From the IMG/VR virus record IMGVR_UViG_3300010316_000010, positions 1-56,027 of that record: a DNA stretch of 56,027 nucleotides; one strand, 5' to 3'. Within the stretch, counting starts at the first letter, position 1, and the number at the start of each line of letters is the position of its first letter. The stretch comes from a virus. Below the pieces are notes generated by a model. It searched no databases. It was given only the letters and a program-made list of their open reading frames with translations, and was not told where the DNA came from. A program made the translations under genes and the position numbers. This document shows positions 46,793-55,906 of the stretch, piece by piece.

Positions 46793-47161
46793 CTATCCTC
46801 TACCCTGACAAACGAATATCTGAGCTGTGCCGTCGCTGTTGACGAACACGTCCCAGACGCGCTGTATCCTGATCTTACCGAGAACACCCGCGTCGATCGT
46901 GTCACCCTCGTCCGGACTCACCGCGCCGCCCGAGCGGATATAGATCTTCCTGTCACCAACGATGATGTTCGTTCCGTCCACGTCGTCCTGAGAGAAACGC
47001 GTCAGCGCGATCTTGACGGGGTAGGTCTGCGGGGTTGAGGAGTTGGTCGCGGTCGCGACGTCGTAAGTCTGACCAGTAGCTCGGCGCAGAGTCGCGCTGA
47101 ACCCGAGATCGTCTACGATGTAGTTCGCTGTCCTTGCGAGTTCGTCACGTGTACTCGTCAT
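46793..47161 (-). CDS. Head-tail connector (stopper-like), 122 aa
   Basis: Beta-barrel-like protein (YPVKIALTRFSQDDVDGTNI, DRKIYIRSGGAVSPDEGDTI, IRIQRVWDVF) in the usual stopper position between adaptor and gp10-like protein. Confidence 0.7.
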   Translation of the reverse strand: MTSTRDELARTANYIVDDLGFSATLRRATGQTYDVATATNSSTPQTYPVKIALTRFSQDDVDGTNIIVGDRKIYIRSGGAVSPDEGDTIDAGVLGKIRIQRVWDVFVNSDGTAQIFVCQGRG

Positions 47162-47600
47162 CGCCGTTGGTCCTCAGCAGTTCGTCGACTGTGAAGACAG
47201 AGCCAAAGCGATCTTCATCGGAGCCGACCTGTTCCATTACTCCGCGAGATACGCCGCCCACGCGCGGCACACCGAGTCCAGTCTTGCCGAACTTCTTCGC
47301 TTGCTTCTCAAGCCGCGTTGCGAGAGCTGTGTAAGCCTCGCGGCGCTGCGAGTAGCTGGCCTTCATGCCGCCAGAGTCTACGTCTGTGTCTACGAGACGA
47401 GAGTACTTGGCTGCGATTGCGTAACAGATAGATGCGGAGGCGCGATAAACGTCGTCCCCCGCCTCCGATAGTGCGAAGGCGATCCCCTCGTCAGAGACCT
47501 GCTGATCCGTCGTCTCGACGTCACCGACAAGGTGCCGAACAGCGTCTCTGCGCTCTTCAGCTGTCTCTGTCCCAGGATTGCCTCCGAATGTCCAAGTCAC
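47145..47600 (-). CDS. Head-tail adaptor (gp6/gp15-like), 151 aa
   Basis: Helical protein with RRDAVRHLVGDVETTDQQVS, ISDEG-type start, ASICYAIAAKYSRLVDTDVD and MKASYSQRREAYTALATRLE, the familiar adaptor layout (RxxVRxxIGDtDxxxqlxdde...AA...YA...DvsvG...s.yy...A). Confidence 0.75.
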   Translation of the reverse strand: MTWTFGGNPGTETAEERRDAVRHLVGDVETTDQQVSDEGIAFALSEAGDDVYRASASICYAIAAKYSRLVDTDVDSGGMKASYSQRREAYTALATRLEKQAKKFGKTGLGVPRVGGVSRGVMEQVGSDEDRFGSVFTVDELLRTNGDDEYT

Positions 47601-47992
47601 TCTGCTTCTCCGTTGCGATGAGCGATGATTGCGTCACGCTGAGCAACCTTGGAAGACTTGAGTGATGCACCCTCACGCTCGGCAATGGCCCGAAGAACGA
47701 CCAAGTTGTCAACGTCGAGGTCGGCGTTGGGGTCCTCGGTGGTGGTCTGTACCGCAGGGGCGGGGGTAGTGTCCTGCACGGGTGTGGTGTCATCTACCTG
47801 ATCCTCCTCGACGGCCTGAGCACGCAGATGTCCGGACTCGAACATGCGGCGGGCTTTGTCGGCGCTGACGGAGAGTTGACGCCAAGGGAAGATGGTTCCC
47901 TTGGGCCAGAGTTTGCCCGCCGCCCGGAAGGGGCGACGAACGATCATGGTGTCGCCGGAACTGAAGGTCTTCGGTTCAATGCGTCGGGTCAT
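47597..47992 (-). CDS. Head protein with C-terminal SAP/HeH-like motif, 131 aa
   Basis: FSSGDTMIVRRPFRAAGKLW, a Thr/Pro/Asp-rich linker, then DNLVVLRAIAEREGASLKSS, which resembles a HeH/LEM-like short DNA-binding helical pair common just after capsid genes. GGAGGG nine bases before the ATG at 47992. Confidence 0.6.
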   Translation of the reverse strand: MTRRIEPKTFSSGDTMIVRRPFRAAGKLWPKGTIFPWRQLSVSADKARRMFESGHLRAQAVEEDQVDDTTPVQDTTPAPAVQTTTEDPNADLDVDNLVVLRAIAEREGASLKSSKVAQRDAIIAHRNGEAE

Positions 47993-48007
47993 TGTGAGTC
48001 CCTCCAA

Positions 48008-49009
48008 TTAGGCGACGATGGTGTTCCAGAGGTAGCCGAGATCGGCTGCGACCAGCTTGTGCGTGAACGCCATGCCACCTTCGATCCGGTCGGACTCCAG
48101 GTGATCCATGGGGATGCGCTTCATGGCGACACCGAACTCGTTGCCCTGACCGAGGTAGCCAGACCAGGAGAAGGTGTAACCAGCCGAAGCATCCATCAGC
48201 GAGGGTGCGGAGTTGGCGAAGCACAGCATCGCGGTCTTACCTGCGATGAAGTTGCTGTCCTCAGTCTCACCCTTCGTGGCGTCGTTGGCGATAGCCTTCG
48301 AGACCATGACGCGCTCCACGCCGAACAGTGCCGCGAGGGTCTGCTCGTTGACTCGCGCGGGGTTGCCGTTGCCGACACCGCCCGAGTACTTCACGCGATC
48401 CACGATATCTGGGTGGTCCTTCAGCGCACTGAAGGTACGCTTACCGAGGACGAGCGTGTTCGGCTCATATCCGGTGGATTCCAGGATCGTGTTCATGGCT
48501 TCTTCGATGTCGCCGATGGGGTCGCCGTCAGTGTAGTCGGACCACTGCTTGACCTGCGGGCCGGAGGGAGTACCGGAGACACCAGCGATGTCGGTAGTCC
48601 ACTTGCCTGTCGTCATATAGTTGTCGACGAAGCTCTTCTCCTTGCGGATCATCATCTTCTGCATGACGAAACGCTGAGCGGCAGAGGTCAGGTCGAGCAC
48701 AGAGTCTGCGTTCGACATCGTCTGCCAAGCCAAGTCCTTGTGGAACGAGGTCACGGGGGCGTAGTAGGTCGGCGTATTGTCCAGATCGAAACCTGAACCA
48801 GCCGACTCCGTCCCAGGAGCGCGAATACGGGCTTCGTCGCGATTGAAGTCGCCACGATCGAACGTGAAGTAGCGATCCGACTGCTTCGCCACAGCGACGT
48901 TCGGGAAAACGCGCGATGCGATGAAGTTCGCAGGATTCTGCATGAAGGCGATCGACAGGTTCGTGAGAACCGCGTCGACGTGGACCGCCTGATTGGTGGG
49001 GGTAGTCAT
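48008..49009 (-). CDS. Major capsid protein, 333 aa
   Basis: HK97-fold capsid protein of the type starting with QAVHVDAVLTNLSIAFMQNP. ASRVFPNVAVAKQSDRYFTF, RAPGTESAGSGFDLD, AMNTILESTGYEPNTLVLGK and WSGYLGQGNEFGVAMKRIPM match the Phage_cap_E-like/actinophage-type major capsid group. Downstream of the decoration and scaffold/protease genes, as usual. Confidence 0.9.
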   Translation of the reverse strand: MTTPTNQAVHVDAVLTNLSIAFMQNPANFIASRVFPNVAVAKQSDRYFTFDRGDFNRDEARIRAPGTESAGSGFDLDNTPTYYAPVTSFHKDLAWQTMSNADSVLDLTSAAQRFVMQKMMIRKEKSFVDNYMTTGKWTTDIAGVSGTPSGPQVKQWSDYTDGDPIGDIEEAMNTILESTGYEPNTLVLGKRTFSALKDHPDIVDRVKYSGGVGNGNPARVNEQTLAALFGVERVMVSKAIANDATKGETEDSNFIAGKTAMLCFANSAPSLMDASAGYTFSWSGYLGQGNEFGVAMKRIPMDHLESDRIEGGMAFTHKLVAADLGYLWNTIVA

Positions 49010-49023
49010 TGATCAGCCCTCCT

Positions 49024-49395
49024 TTACGCTGGCACGAGGCCACGGGGTTGGAACAAGATGGAACCGACAGTGCCGTCCCCACCAGCTTCTGTCGCGACAC
49101 CGAGAATCTGGTCGCCGACTGCGGCTGCGACGGCTTTACCCGCGGCGTCCGAGGCGAGACTGAGACCGATGGTGACGACGCCGCCGAATTCTACAGGCAC
49201 GACACCCGAGATAGCGACTTCTGCGGCGCGACCAGCGGCTGCTGGGTCGTTCTGCAGAACACCGACGGCGGAGAGTCCGGCACCTGCCGGATCAACCTGA
49301 CCGTCTGAGGCGAGAGCCACGAAGCGGTACTGCGATCCCGAGAGATCTTGGCCCGCCTGCATGGTCACGCTCACTTTGCTTTCACTGTAAGCCAT
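49024..49395 (-). CDS. Capsid decoration protein (DUF2190-like), 123 aa
   Basis: QAGQDLSGSQYRFVALASDGQV, AVGVLQNDPAAAGRAAEVAISG and GDQILGVATEAGGDG give the DUF2190/gpD-like head decoration pattern. Ala/Gly/Val rich, directly before the capsid gene. Confidence 0.8.
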   Translation of the reverse strand: MAYSESKVSVTMQAGQDLSGSQYRFVALASDGQVDPAGAGLSAVGVLQNDPAAAGRAAEVAISGVVPVEFGGVVTIGLSLASDAAGKAVAAAVGDQILGVATEAGGDGTVGSILFQPRGLVPA

Positions 49396-49407
49396 GAGTG
49401 CAACTCC

Positions 49408-50199
49408 TTAGTTCTGGGCCTCAGAGGCCAGTTTCCGACCTTCGGCGGTCTTGATGACCTCCGCAAAGCCCTGATGGAAGGTCACGCCGTTTTTGTCTGC
49501 GTGTTCCTGCGCCATCTTGTTGAGACGAGCGGTGGGAGTACCCTCGTCGATGTGATCAGCACCTTTCTCGATGAAAGCCTTGCCGAGAGCAGCGTCTGCT
49601 TCTTTCAGGGACTTCATCAGTGCTTCGCGAGCGTCCTTGTCCTGAACAGCCTCAGCGGCCTTCAGGATAGCGGCCTTCGCAACATGGGTTCCACCCAGAT
49701 GCTCGAAAGTCTCGCCAGCACGCTTCTCGAGTTGCTCCTGCTCGCGCTCAGCCTTCATCTTGTTGAGCTCGACGTTCTGGGCCTCGATCTGCTTGAGAAT
49801 CGGTGCAGGAACGGCAGACTTCTCGATCTTCTCGCCGTTGAACTCGATGTACTCGGGGTCGGCCGCTTTCTTGAGCGACATCTTGCCCTCGTCATCTTCT
49901 TCGACGGACATACCTTCTTTCTCGACCATCGACTTGAGATTCTTGTACTTCTCGTCGTTGTTCATTGCTGCTTTCTGGAGTTCAGAGATTTGGTTCTCCT
50001 GCTCCTCGAGCTTCTTCGCGAGTTCTTTGGCGTCCACAGGCAGCCCTCCTTCTGATATCTCGCTGTGATTGTGGTGACTCTCGTCACCGGCTCTCTTCCA
50101 GAGTACGACACGCGAGTCTGGGTTCGCTGGGTCGTCAACGTGGCTGATCTCATTGATCACGAGATTGCGCACGATCTTCTTACCTTTATTCTGCGGCAT
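49408..50199 (-). CDS. Scaffold-like capsid assembly protein, 263 aa
   Basis: N-terminal RNLVINEISHVDDPANPDSR is the motif at the end of many phage prohead proteases (VNEVSxVDxPANP), then a long helical coiled coil (DAKELAKKLEEQENQISELQ ... KMKAEREQEQLEKRAGETFE), typical of a scaffold that is removed at maturation. The gene overlaps the protease polyprotein by 14 bases. The ATG at 50199 follows GGAGACCTTC. Confidence 0.75.
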   Translation of the reverse strand: MPQNKGKKIVRNLVINEISHVDDPANPDSRVVLWKRAGDESHHNHSEISEGGLPVDAKELAKKLEEQENQISELQKAAMNNDEKYKNLKSMVEKEGMSVEEDDEGKMSLKKAADPEYIEFNGEKIEKSAVPAPILKQIEAQNVELNKMKAEREQEQLEKRAGETFEHLGGTHVAKAAILKAAEAVQDKDAREALMKSLKEADAALGKAFIEKGADHIDEGTPTARLNKMAQEHADKNGVTFHQGFAEVIKTAEGRKLASEAQN

Positions 50200-51892
50200 G
50201 AAGGTCTCCAATTCCGCCGATCGAGAGCGCGGGAAGTTCCCCGCTCTTAATCATGTCCCACGTGGTGTCGTCGTGTACCTTGAAGCCGACGATCCAGCCC
50301 TCTTTCTCGGACGACACACCCAGCATGGACGCGAGTTCTTTGGAGAGGGGAAGCGAGTGAACGACGTCACTGCGCTTTGTCCCGAAGTGCATCGTCTTGC
50401 CGACGCGTGTCGTGAGCATGAACTCTGTCGACGCCTTGGTCAGCTCGCTCATCGGGATGTGATCGCCGTGAAGATCGAAGACTGGCTCTCCGTTCACCGT
50501 AGCGACTGAGGCCCAGCCCCAGACGATACGCTGCTCATCGTCCATTTTGACGATCTGCACACCTGAGATATGATCAACATTCTTCTTCATGACAGTTGCC
50601 ATGATAGCTGATACCACGCGCTCAAGCAAGTCCCCATTTTCATCCTCGGAATCATTTTCCTCGTCTTCGTCCAACTCGAACGCCTCGAGATAGTCCTCGT
50701 GATCCTCTCCGGGCATGTAGACGGCCTGACCATCGACCTCGTAGACGTGAATCTCGCCACCGAGACCGAGTTCTGCACTGCGGGCGCGAGCTTCCTCCGG
50801 CATGGTGAAGCTGTCTTCCTTCACCATTCGCTTCTCCACCTTCGAGGCGACTCCACGCGCCCAGTCTACGCCCGTGGTTCCGCCCCAGAGAAGCCAAGCG
50901 ACGTGACCAGCATCCTTCCACGGTTCGTCCCTGTACTTCGGGTCGACCTCGGAGTTCTTGCGGTGACGGTTGAACTGCGCCATCCGCTTGACAGTGCTGA
51001 GGCTCAGCTTCTCCCCGCCTGCGAGCTGACTCGCCCGAGTCCAGCCGACGCGGGTGCCGCCCTTGACTTCGTCGCCGTACTTCTCGCGCCACGTGATAGC
51101 CTTCTTGGCGTTGTTTCGCGCAGAAGCGGGGGGAGTGTAGCCGTCAACTTTCTTCATCGGCTTCTTGCGACCAGTGGTGGGTACGTGGACATCGTCATTC
51201 GTCGGTGCGGTCTTCTCTACGACACCACTCTTCCAGTCAGGGTCAAGTGGCTGATAGACCATCGGCCCGAGCACGATGTCGCCCTCGAACGGGGGGATGG
51301 TCTGCTCGCCAGCCTGATACGAGAGCGTGATGTGAGGTTGATACGTGTCCCAGTCCCACGACGCACCCATCTCACGGTGCTCCAGATGCTCGCGCGAGAG
51401 GCGCTCGTTCTCGATCTTCAGTACGAGAGCTTCACCTTCTTTGCCGAGCCGCGCGATTGCCCTCGAGCCACCGCGGACCACAACCTTGTCCGCCCACACC
51501 CCAGCAAGACCACCGTAGGGTTCGGGGTAGTTGTCTGGAATAGACGCATACGCTCTGCGACTGTACACGACAGTCACGTGCATGTCCTCAGGGTCCAGAG
51601 TCGTCTCCAGACCGTTCGACTTGGCCCAGTCGACGATCTCCTCAGCGTTCAGGACAGGGCGATAGGCGTACATCGGCACTGCGCCTCGCGCTTTCTTGAT
51701 CCACTTGCCTTCGTCACTCTTCTTGTAGCCAGCGTCCTCGATCGCGGCCCAAGCTGACGCGAAACTGACAGATTCAGACTTACCCGCGTCTAACTGGCTA
51801 TTCACGACGCGCATGAACATAGAGCGTCCTGCATCGCTCGGTATCGCGTTCCTAACTGACTGCGGAAGCTCCGATATGTTCTCGTAAGGCAT
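50186..51892 (-). CDS. Multidomain head protein: ChaB + 2H phosphoesterase-like + conserved region + XkdF-type protease, 568 aa
   Basis: Residues 1-67 are a ChaB domain (MPYENISELPQSVRNAIPSD ... EGKWIKKA). Residues about 75-225 have H-V-T (105-107) and H-I-T (187-189), the two H-x-T motifs of 2H/2'-5' RNA ligase-like phosphoesterases. Residues about 248-355 (DGYTPPASARNNAKKAITWR ... DPKYRDEPWKDAGHVAWLLW) form a conserved module also seen in other phage head proteins. An acidic linker follows (DEDEENDSEDENGD), then the XkdF-like serine-protease domain (QIVKMDDEQRIVWGWASVAT, DLHGDHIPMSEL, GWIVGFKVHD) to 568. Likely processes the prohead. The N-terminal domains are unusual passengers. Confidence 0.75.
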   Translation of the reverse strand: MPYENISELPQSVRNAIPSDAGRSMFMRVVNSQLDAGKSESVSFASAWAAIEDAGYKKSDEGKWIKKARGAVPMYAYRPVLNAEEIVDWAKSNGLETTLDPEDMHVTVVYSRRAYASIPDNYPEPYGGLAGVWADKVVVRGGSRAIARLGKEGEALVLKIENERLSREHLEHREMGASWDWDTYQPHITLSYQAGEQTIPPFEGDIVLGPMVYQPLDPDWKSGVVEKTAPTNDDVHVPTTGRKKPMKKVDGYTPPASARNNAKKAITWREKYGDEVKGGTRVGWTRASQLAGGEKLSLSTVKRMAQFNRHRKNSEVDPKYRDEPWKDAGHVAWLLWGGTTGVDWARGVASKVEKRMVKEDSFTMPEEARARSAELGLGGEIHVYEVDGQAVYMPGEDHEDYLEAFELDEDEENDSEDENGDLLERVVSAIMATVMKKNVDHISGVQIVKMDDEQRIVWGWASVATVNGEPVFDLHGDHIPMSELTKASTEFMLTTRVGKTMHFGTKRSDVVHSLPLSKELASMLGVSSEKEGWIVGFKVHDDTTWDMIKSGELPALSIGGIGDLHAAE

Positions 51893-51896
51893 CTTT

Positions 51897-52658
51897 TTAT
51901 CCTCTTATTGGTTCTATCCAGCCGAATAGTCCGGCTGTGACGTCCGCAGCCTTGTTACTCGTCGCAGTCAGACCGATCCACTCCCCCGACGGAACTGCGA
52001 GGGGATGCGGTAGACCGAGCGTCACGCTGGTGTCCTGGACTCCGACGGCTGCGAGCGGGTACAGAATCCCCTCGTCGGCGTAGCTGTCGAGCAGGACTCG
52101 GGTAGTCTGAATCTTGATCACCACCCGCGCGGCCGACGTACCACTCACCGCCCCGGCGTAGAGTGAGTGGACGACGAATATCTTCCCAGCAGGAACACGA
52201 AAGAAACTCGTGTCGAGCTGCACTGATCCCACTCCGATCTTGCCGTACGTCACCCCGCCGGACGTCATCGTCACGTCACCCGCTGGCGGACCACCCCGAT
52301 GATACGCGGAGAGCACTGCTCTCACGTCCGCCGCCTGTGTGAGGACCGGAGTCAGGCCGGTGAGTGTAATCACCTCCGTCTGCTCGTTCAGGTCGCCGTC
52401 GAGGTAGTGTAGAACGATCTGTCCGGTGTCGGCCGCGCTGGTGCTGACTACTGAGAGCTGAACTCTGTTCGGAACGACGAAGGTGCTGCCCATCGTCGTC
52501 TCCCAGACGGGCTGCTCGTTCATCGGTCCGCTGGAGACGTACTCACCGAACGTGCTGATCGGGCGAGACTCTGCGACATCACCCCTCGCGACGTCCAGTC
52601 CGTACTGGCTCCGCCAGATGCGCTCGGGCCAAGGCGTCTTAGACGACGTCATCGTCAT
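51897..52658 (-). CDS. Virion structural protein, 253 aa
   Basis: Beta-rich protein (RVQLSVVSTSAADTGQIVLH, KIGVGSVQLDTSFFRVPAGK, ARVVIKIQTTRVLLDSYADE) between portal and head protease; the C-terminus is GLFGWIEPIRG. Possibly a head fibre or decoration subunit. Starts just inside the portal stop. Confidence 0.55.
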   Translation of the reverse strand: MTMTSSKTPWPERIWRSQYGLDVARGDVAESRPISTFGEYVSSGPMNEQPVWETTMGSTFVVPNRVQLSVVSTSAADTGQIVLHYLDGDLNEQTEVITLTGLTPVLTQAADVRAVLSAYHRGGPPAGDVTMTSGGVTYGKIGVGSVQLDTSFFRVPAGKIFVVHSLYAGAVSGTSAARVVIKIQTTRVLLDSYADEGILYPLAAVGVQDTSVTLGLPHPLAVPSGEWIGLTATSNKAADVTAGLFGWIEPIRG

Positions 52659-53934
52659 CACCTATCTCTTCTTCCTCGACGTTGCGGGCCGAAGTCGGTG
52701 GCAGGCCGGCGGCCTTCCGCGCAGCGGACTCCAGAACGTCGTCCGGGAACATCTCAGCTCCTGCGAGGGCCATGGAGCGGATGAACTTACCGAGTTCGTC
52801 GATGTCGACGGGTGCGAGGTTGGAGTAGCCGAGGCGCGGCATCATCTCAGATGGGAATGAGTTCATGCTCCACAACTGCGGGAGAACCTTGCGGTTGATG
52901 GGATCACAGATGCTGTTCAGGAACGCCTGCATCGCCTTGATGAAGATGTCACTCTTGGAGCGACTCATCGCGAAGCTGCCTCGGTCGTTCATACCCATCG
53001 TCAGGAAGTCTGCGAGCACGGTGCGGGCGATGTCCTGCTGGTGGCGAACGACGACCTTGTGCGTGTCGATGTCGCGCGAGCCGTTGCTGGCGACGAGGTC
53101 GAAGGCGACGGCGTACTTGTCACTGAGCTTGCCGTCGTCGTCCTCCTGGAGGTCGGACGGCAGCATGACGAAACCCTGCTGGTTCTTCTTGACGTCCCGG
53201 AGAATGGTCTCGAACTTGTTGACGAACGCCTTCTTCCACTCAGGTGCGTCGTCTGCGAGGTAGTCGCTCGGTACGCGACCGACGGGCAGACCGTTCAGCT
53301 CCCGCTCGATGGCGACGGCCTCGTACTCCTGGATGTGCTTCGCGTAGACGTAGCTGCGATAGGCATTGCGCAGAACACTTCGGCCCGCTGGGTCCGCGTA
53401 GCTGGACATCGGCCGCAGGAGGAGCATCCGCTCAGCCTCGATGTAGACGTTCGGGAGGCCGGAGTAGCTGTTCTGCCAGACGCCGAAGATGTTGCCCTGA
53501 GCATCGACGTCGAACCGATCAACCGTCCACTGTGCGCGAGGACCGAACTTCTTGATCCCGATGCGACCGTCCGCGCGGCGCTTGAGTACGATCTCGAACA
53601 GCGAGAATCCGTACGTGAGGAAGCTCATCGCGTCGCTGAGGAACTGGTCGAACGTGAAGTCCATGTCCTCGAAGATACTCTCGGCGAACTTCGCGTACTC
53701 GCCCGTCGCGTCGGCGGGGGCGGGGGTGAAGCTCCACGTCGCCCCGCGAGCGAGCATCTCGATAGCTGACATCACGGAGCCGACCGTCGGGTCGTACTCC
53801 CGCATCTCGCGGAACTTCTTGATGCCGCGAAGCCCGCTGAGCTCGCGAAGAAGTTCGTCTGTGCGGATACCGTTGCGGAAATCGTACGCTCCGGCGACCC
53901 CGCGCTCACTGAATGACTTCGGGTTACGTCCCAC
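52639..53934 (-). CDS. Portal protein (DUF935-like), 431 aa
   Basis: REMREYDPTVGSVMSAIEML, ATWSFTPAPADATGEYAKFA, SFLTYGFSLFEIVLKRRADG, WMR-type crown helices (VRHQQDIARTVLADFLTMGM) and the conserved NPxxKRVLPQLWxMN-like end (INRKVLPQLWSMN) match the phage portal family with DUF935. Dodecameric DNA entry vertex, next to terL. Confidence 0.88.
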   Translation of the reverse strand: MGRNPKSFSERGVAGAYDFRNGIRTDELLRELSGLRGIKKFREMREYDPTVGSVMSAIEMLARGATWSFTPAPADATGEYAKFAESIFEDMDFTFDQFLSDAMSFLTYGFSLFEIVLKRRADGRIGIKKFGPRAQWTVDRFDVDAQGNIFGVWQNSYSGLPNVYIEAERMLLLRPMSSYADPAGRSVLRNAYRSYVYAKHIQEYEAVAIERELNGLPVGRVPSDYLADDAPEWKKAFVNKFETILRDVKKNQQGFVMLPSDLQEDDDGKLSDKYAVAFDLVASNGSRDIDTHKVVVRHQQDIARTVLADFLTMGMNDRGSFAMSRSKSDIFIKAMQAFLNSICDPINRKVLPQLWSMNSFPSEMMPRLGYSNLAPVDIDELGKFIRSMALAGAEMFPDDVLESAARKAAGLPPTSARNVEEEEIGDDDDVV

Positions 53935-53936
53935 GC

Positions 53937-55280
53937 TTATATCCTCGCGAATTCATTGTTCTGTTTACCCTCGCGCAGAGCGAGGTTCGTCTCTTTGCGC
54001 TTGCGCTTGCCCATCAGGTCTGTGATCGCCCAGACCAGAGCGTCGACGCGGTCGGGCGAGCCGTCGCCCACGTATCCGTCGTTCGTCATGAGCATCATCT
54101 GCTGCTCGAGCTTCTCCAAGCCCTTCACGTGCTTCACGCGCCCCTGCTCGTACAGAGCGGCGACTGGCTCAGCCCGAACGACCTTGCCCCTGCTCGCCCT
54201 GACTGACTTGTACGACACCTCGGGATCGACCGTGCGGATGACTGACTCAACCATCGCACCACCGAAGTTCACCTCGGCAACCATACGATCTGCCTCGAAG
54301 TCTTCGTAGGCGTTCACAGCAGCGCGGCCCCACGCGGACGGCCCGCCCTTGACGGTCCTGTCGGCGAGAACATAGTACTCGTCGGCGTCGTCGCCGCAGT
54401 CGATCACGCCGACTACGACGATACCGATCTCGTCCGCAGACTCCTCACCCCCGCCAGCGCCCGACGGGTCCACCGCCACGACGATGCGCGAGAGGTTCTC
54501 CGGCACCTGATCCACGTGGATCAGCATCTCGTCCGCCCAGATAGCGCCAGTCACCTCATCCAACAGTTCAGCCAGCAGCTCCTGCCGCCCGAGACGGGTT
54601 CCCTCATACTTCTCCTTGAACTTGCGGAGCACCGAGGCTGGCAGGTGAGCAGAGTTATCATATGTCGTAGCCCGACTGACGACTGTACTCGGGTCAGCCA
54701 AGATCGTGCGGATCAGGGGGGTCGTGCGGGGGGTAGTCGTCACCACGATTGTCGGTAACTCACCTAATCGCAGACCGAACAGGAGGTTGTCCCAGAGGTC
54801 AGGTCCGGCCTTGCCCCACGCACCGAGCTCGTCGCACCAAGCGCGGTGATGCTGCGGGCCGCGAAGGCGCTCGGCCTCCTCCGCGGAGTAGCCGAAGTAG
54901 AGCGACTCTCCGCCGTCGACGGTGCTAGTCTTCAGTTCGAGGCTCGTTCTGTTGTAGTTCACGACGAGTTCTTTCGGTATGCGAGCCAGGAGCCCAGACT
55001 CACCCTCGAAGCACGTCTTGCGAACGTCGTTGTTCGTCGGACCCACGACCGCGATTCGCTGCGGTTGTATGAAGCTCGGCCACCAGACGTCCTCGGCCCC
55101 TGCTCGGGTCTTACCTGATCCGCGGCCTCCCATCAGCATCCAGACGAAGTAGTCCTCAGGCGGGAGTTGGTCCGGGCGGGCAGTCTGCAACCACTCCAGA
55201 CGACGGTTCATGCCGATGAGTTGCTCCCCCGAGAGCAGGGCGAGTTCTGAGTGGATCTGGGCTCGGGTGCGGTCGTCCAT
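53937..55280 (-). CDS. terL: Terminase large subunit, 447 aa
   Basis: ATPase-nuclease motor for DNA packaging. Walker A is GGRGSGKTRAG (about 48-58), Walker B/adenine region WCDELGAWG, coupling motif TTTPRTTPLI, and the RNase H-like nuclease begins VVAVDPSGAGGGEESADEIG (first Asp) with ...RVDALVWAITDL supplying the last. The length is short but complete. The ATG at 55280 (MDDRTRAQIH) is chosen over a 21-residue extension. A promoter candidate lies at 55334-55363. Confidence 0.93.
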   Translation of the reverse strand: MDDRTRAQIHSELALLSGEQLIGMNRRLEWLQTARPDQLPPEDYFVWMLMGGRGSGKTRAGAEDVWWPSFIQPQRIAVVGPTNNDVRKTCFEGESGLLARIPKELVVNYNRTSLELKTSTVDGGESLYFGYSAEEAERLRGPQHHRAWCDELGAWGKAGPDLWDNLLFGLRLGELPTIVVTTTPRTTPLIRTILADPSTVVSRATTYDNSAHLPASVLRKFKEKYEGTRLGRQELLAELLDEVTGAIWADEMLIHVDQVPENLSRIVVAVDPSGAGGGEESADEIGIVVVGVIDCGDDADEYYVLADRTVKGGPSAWGRAAVNAYEDFEADRMVAEVNFGGAMVESVIRTVDPEVSYKSVRASRGKVVRAEPVAALYEQGRVKHVKGLEKLEQQMMLMTNDGYVGDGSPDRVDALVWAITDLMGKRKRKETNLALREGKQNNEFARI

Positions 55281-55333
55281 GAAGTTGGGTCTCTGTTCTG
55301 GGCGAAAAAATTTTGGTTCGGGGTCCTCGGCAC

Positions 55334-55363
55334 AGCGTAGCACACTCGAGGAGGCGCAGACAA
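55334..55363 (-). promoter_or_regulatory. Candidate late promoter upstream of terL
   Basis: Minus strand TTGTCT, 18-base spacer, TACGCT, resembling the TTGTCC-18-TAGGCT promoter at 6623-6652. It is the only candidate start for the 27-kb late operon. Confidence 0.45.
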
Positions 55364-55428
55364 GTGCGAAGAGTGGATTCTAATTTTGGTGATAGAGTTT
55401 GTGGGGTGGAGCGCGGCCCGTTTGGGCA

Positions 55429-55446
55429 AGCCCGTCCGGGCTTTTT
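55429..55446 (+). terminator. Rho-independent terminator on the plus strand
   Basis: AGCCC-GTCC-GGGCT followed by TTTTT. No plus-strand gene upstream needs it, so it may belong to a neighbouring unit or isolate terL from rightward transcription. It marks the left border of the compositionally odd end. Confidence 0.65.
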
Positions 55447-55456
55447 GTAATTTGTT

Positions 55457-55480
55457 GTGGGCGGGGGTACCCCCACCCAC
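55457..55480 (-). terminator. Perfect 24-bp inverted repeat downstream of the Ala-rich gene
   Basis: GTGGGNGGGGGTACCCCCNCCCAC: twelve-base arms with one G-T pair, nine bases after the stop at 55489. Strong stem but no U-run on the minus strand; termination or replication-related function. Confidence 0.5.
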
Positions 55481-55488
55481 CGTTTGCG

Positions 55489-55812
55489 TTAGCCTAGTAC
55501 AATGTGGGCGCGCTTTACATCCCAACGTATATCCTCTCTGGTTGCACCTGCTTGTACAGCTTGCGCAACTGTTTGGCCAACCTTGTACGCGGCAAACCGG
55601 GCATGGGCGGCGGTACCGGGGCGCTTGGGGTTGGCAACAACCGCCACAATAGTGGCAGCGTTGTTGGCAGGTGTATTGCCTTTAGTGGCTTGTACGGTTG
55701 CGCCAATGGTTGCTTGCGGGTTGGTGGCGGGCGCGGCGGGCGCGGCGGGCGCGGGCGCGGCGGGCGCGGTTGCTTTGGTTGCGGTTGCTTTGGTTGCGGT
55801 TGCGTTAGCCAT
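55489..55812 (-). CDS. Ala-rich protein with C-terminal NPKR domain, 107 aa
   Basis: The first 30 residues are Ala/Thr/Lys/Pro low complexity (MANATATKATATKATAPAAP). The C-terminal 46 (NPKRPGTAAHARFAAYKVGQ ... TREDIRWDVKRAHIVL) are clearly homologous to the C-terminus of the protein at 19597-20280. The gene has no Asp or Glu except in the TREDIRWDV motif and uses no codon creating GA or TC outside it. The ATG at 55812 follows AAAGG. Codon and dinucleotide use differ sharply from the rest of the window, suggesting a foreign or chimeric segment. Confidence 0.7.
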   Translation of the reverse strand: MANATATKATATKATAPAAPAPAAPAAPATNPQATIGATVQATKGNTPANNAATIVAVVANPKRPGTAAHARFAAYKVGQTVAQAVQAGATREDIRWDVKRAHIVLG

Positions 55813-55848
55813 TGTATTAGTGCCTTTGTATAAATGGCCAGCCATTAT

Positions 55849-55906
55849 GGCGGGCCTATGGCAAGCCGCAAAAGCGCGGCTTGTACAACCCGTATAACGG
55901 CCCGCC
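55849..55906. repeat. Nested inverted repeats upstream of the Ala-rich gene
   Basis: The outer pair is GGCGGGCC (55849-55856) and GGCCCGCC (55899-55906); inside lies CAAGCCGC (55862-55869) and GCGGCTTG (55876-55883). A cruciform or regulatory/origin structure is possible. Confidence 0.5.
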
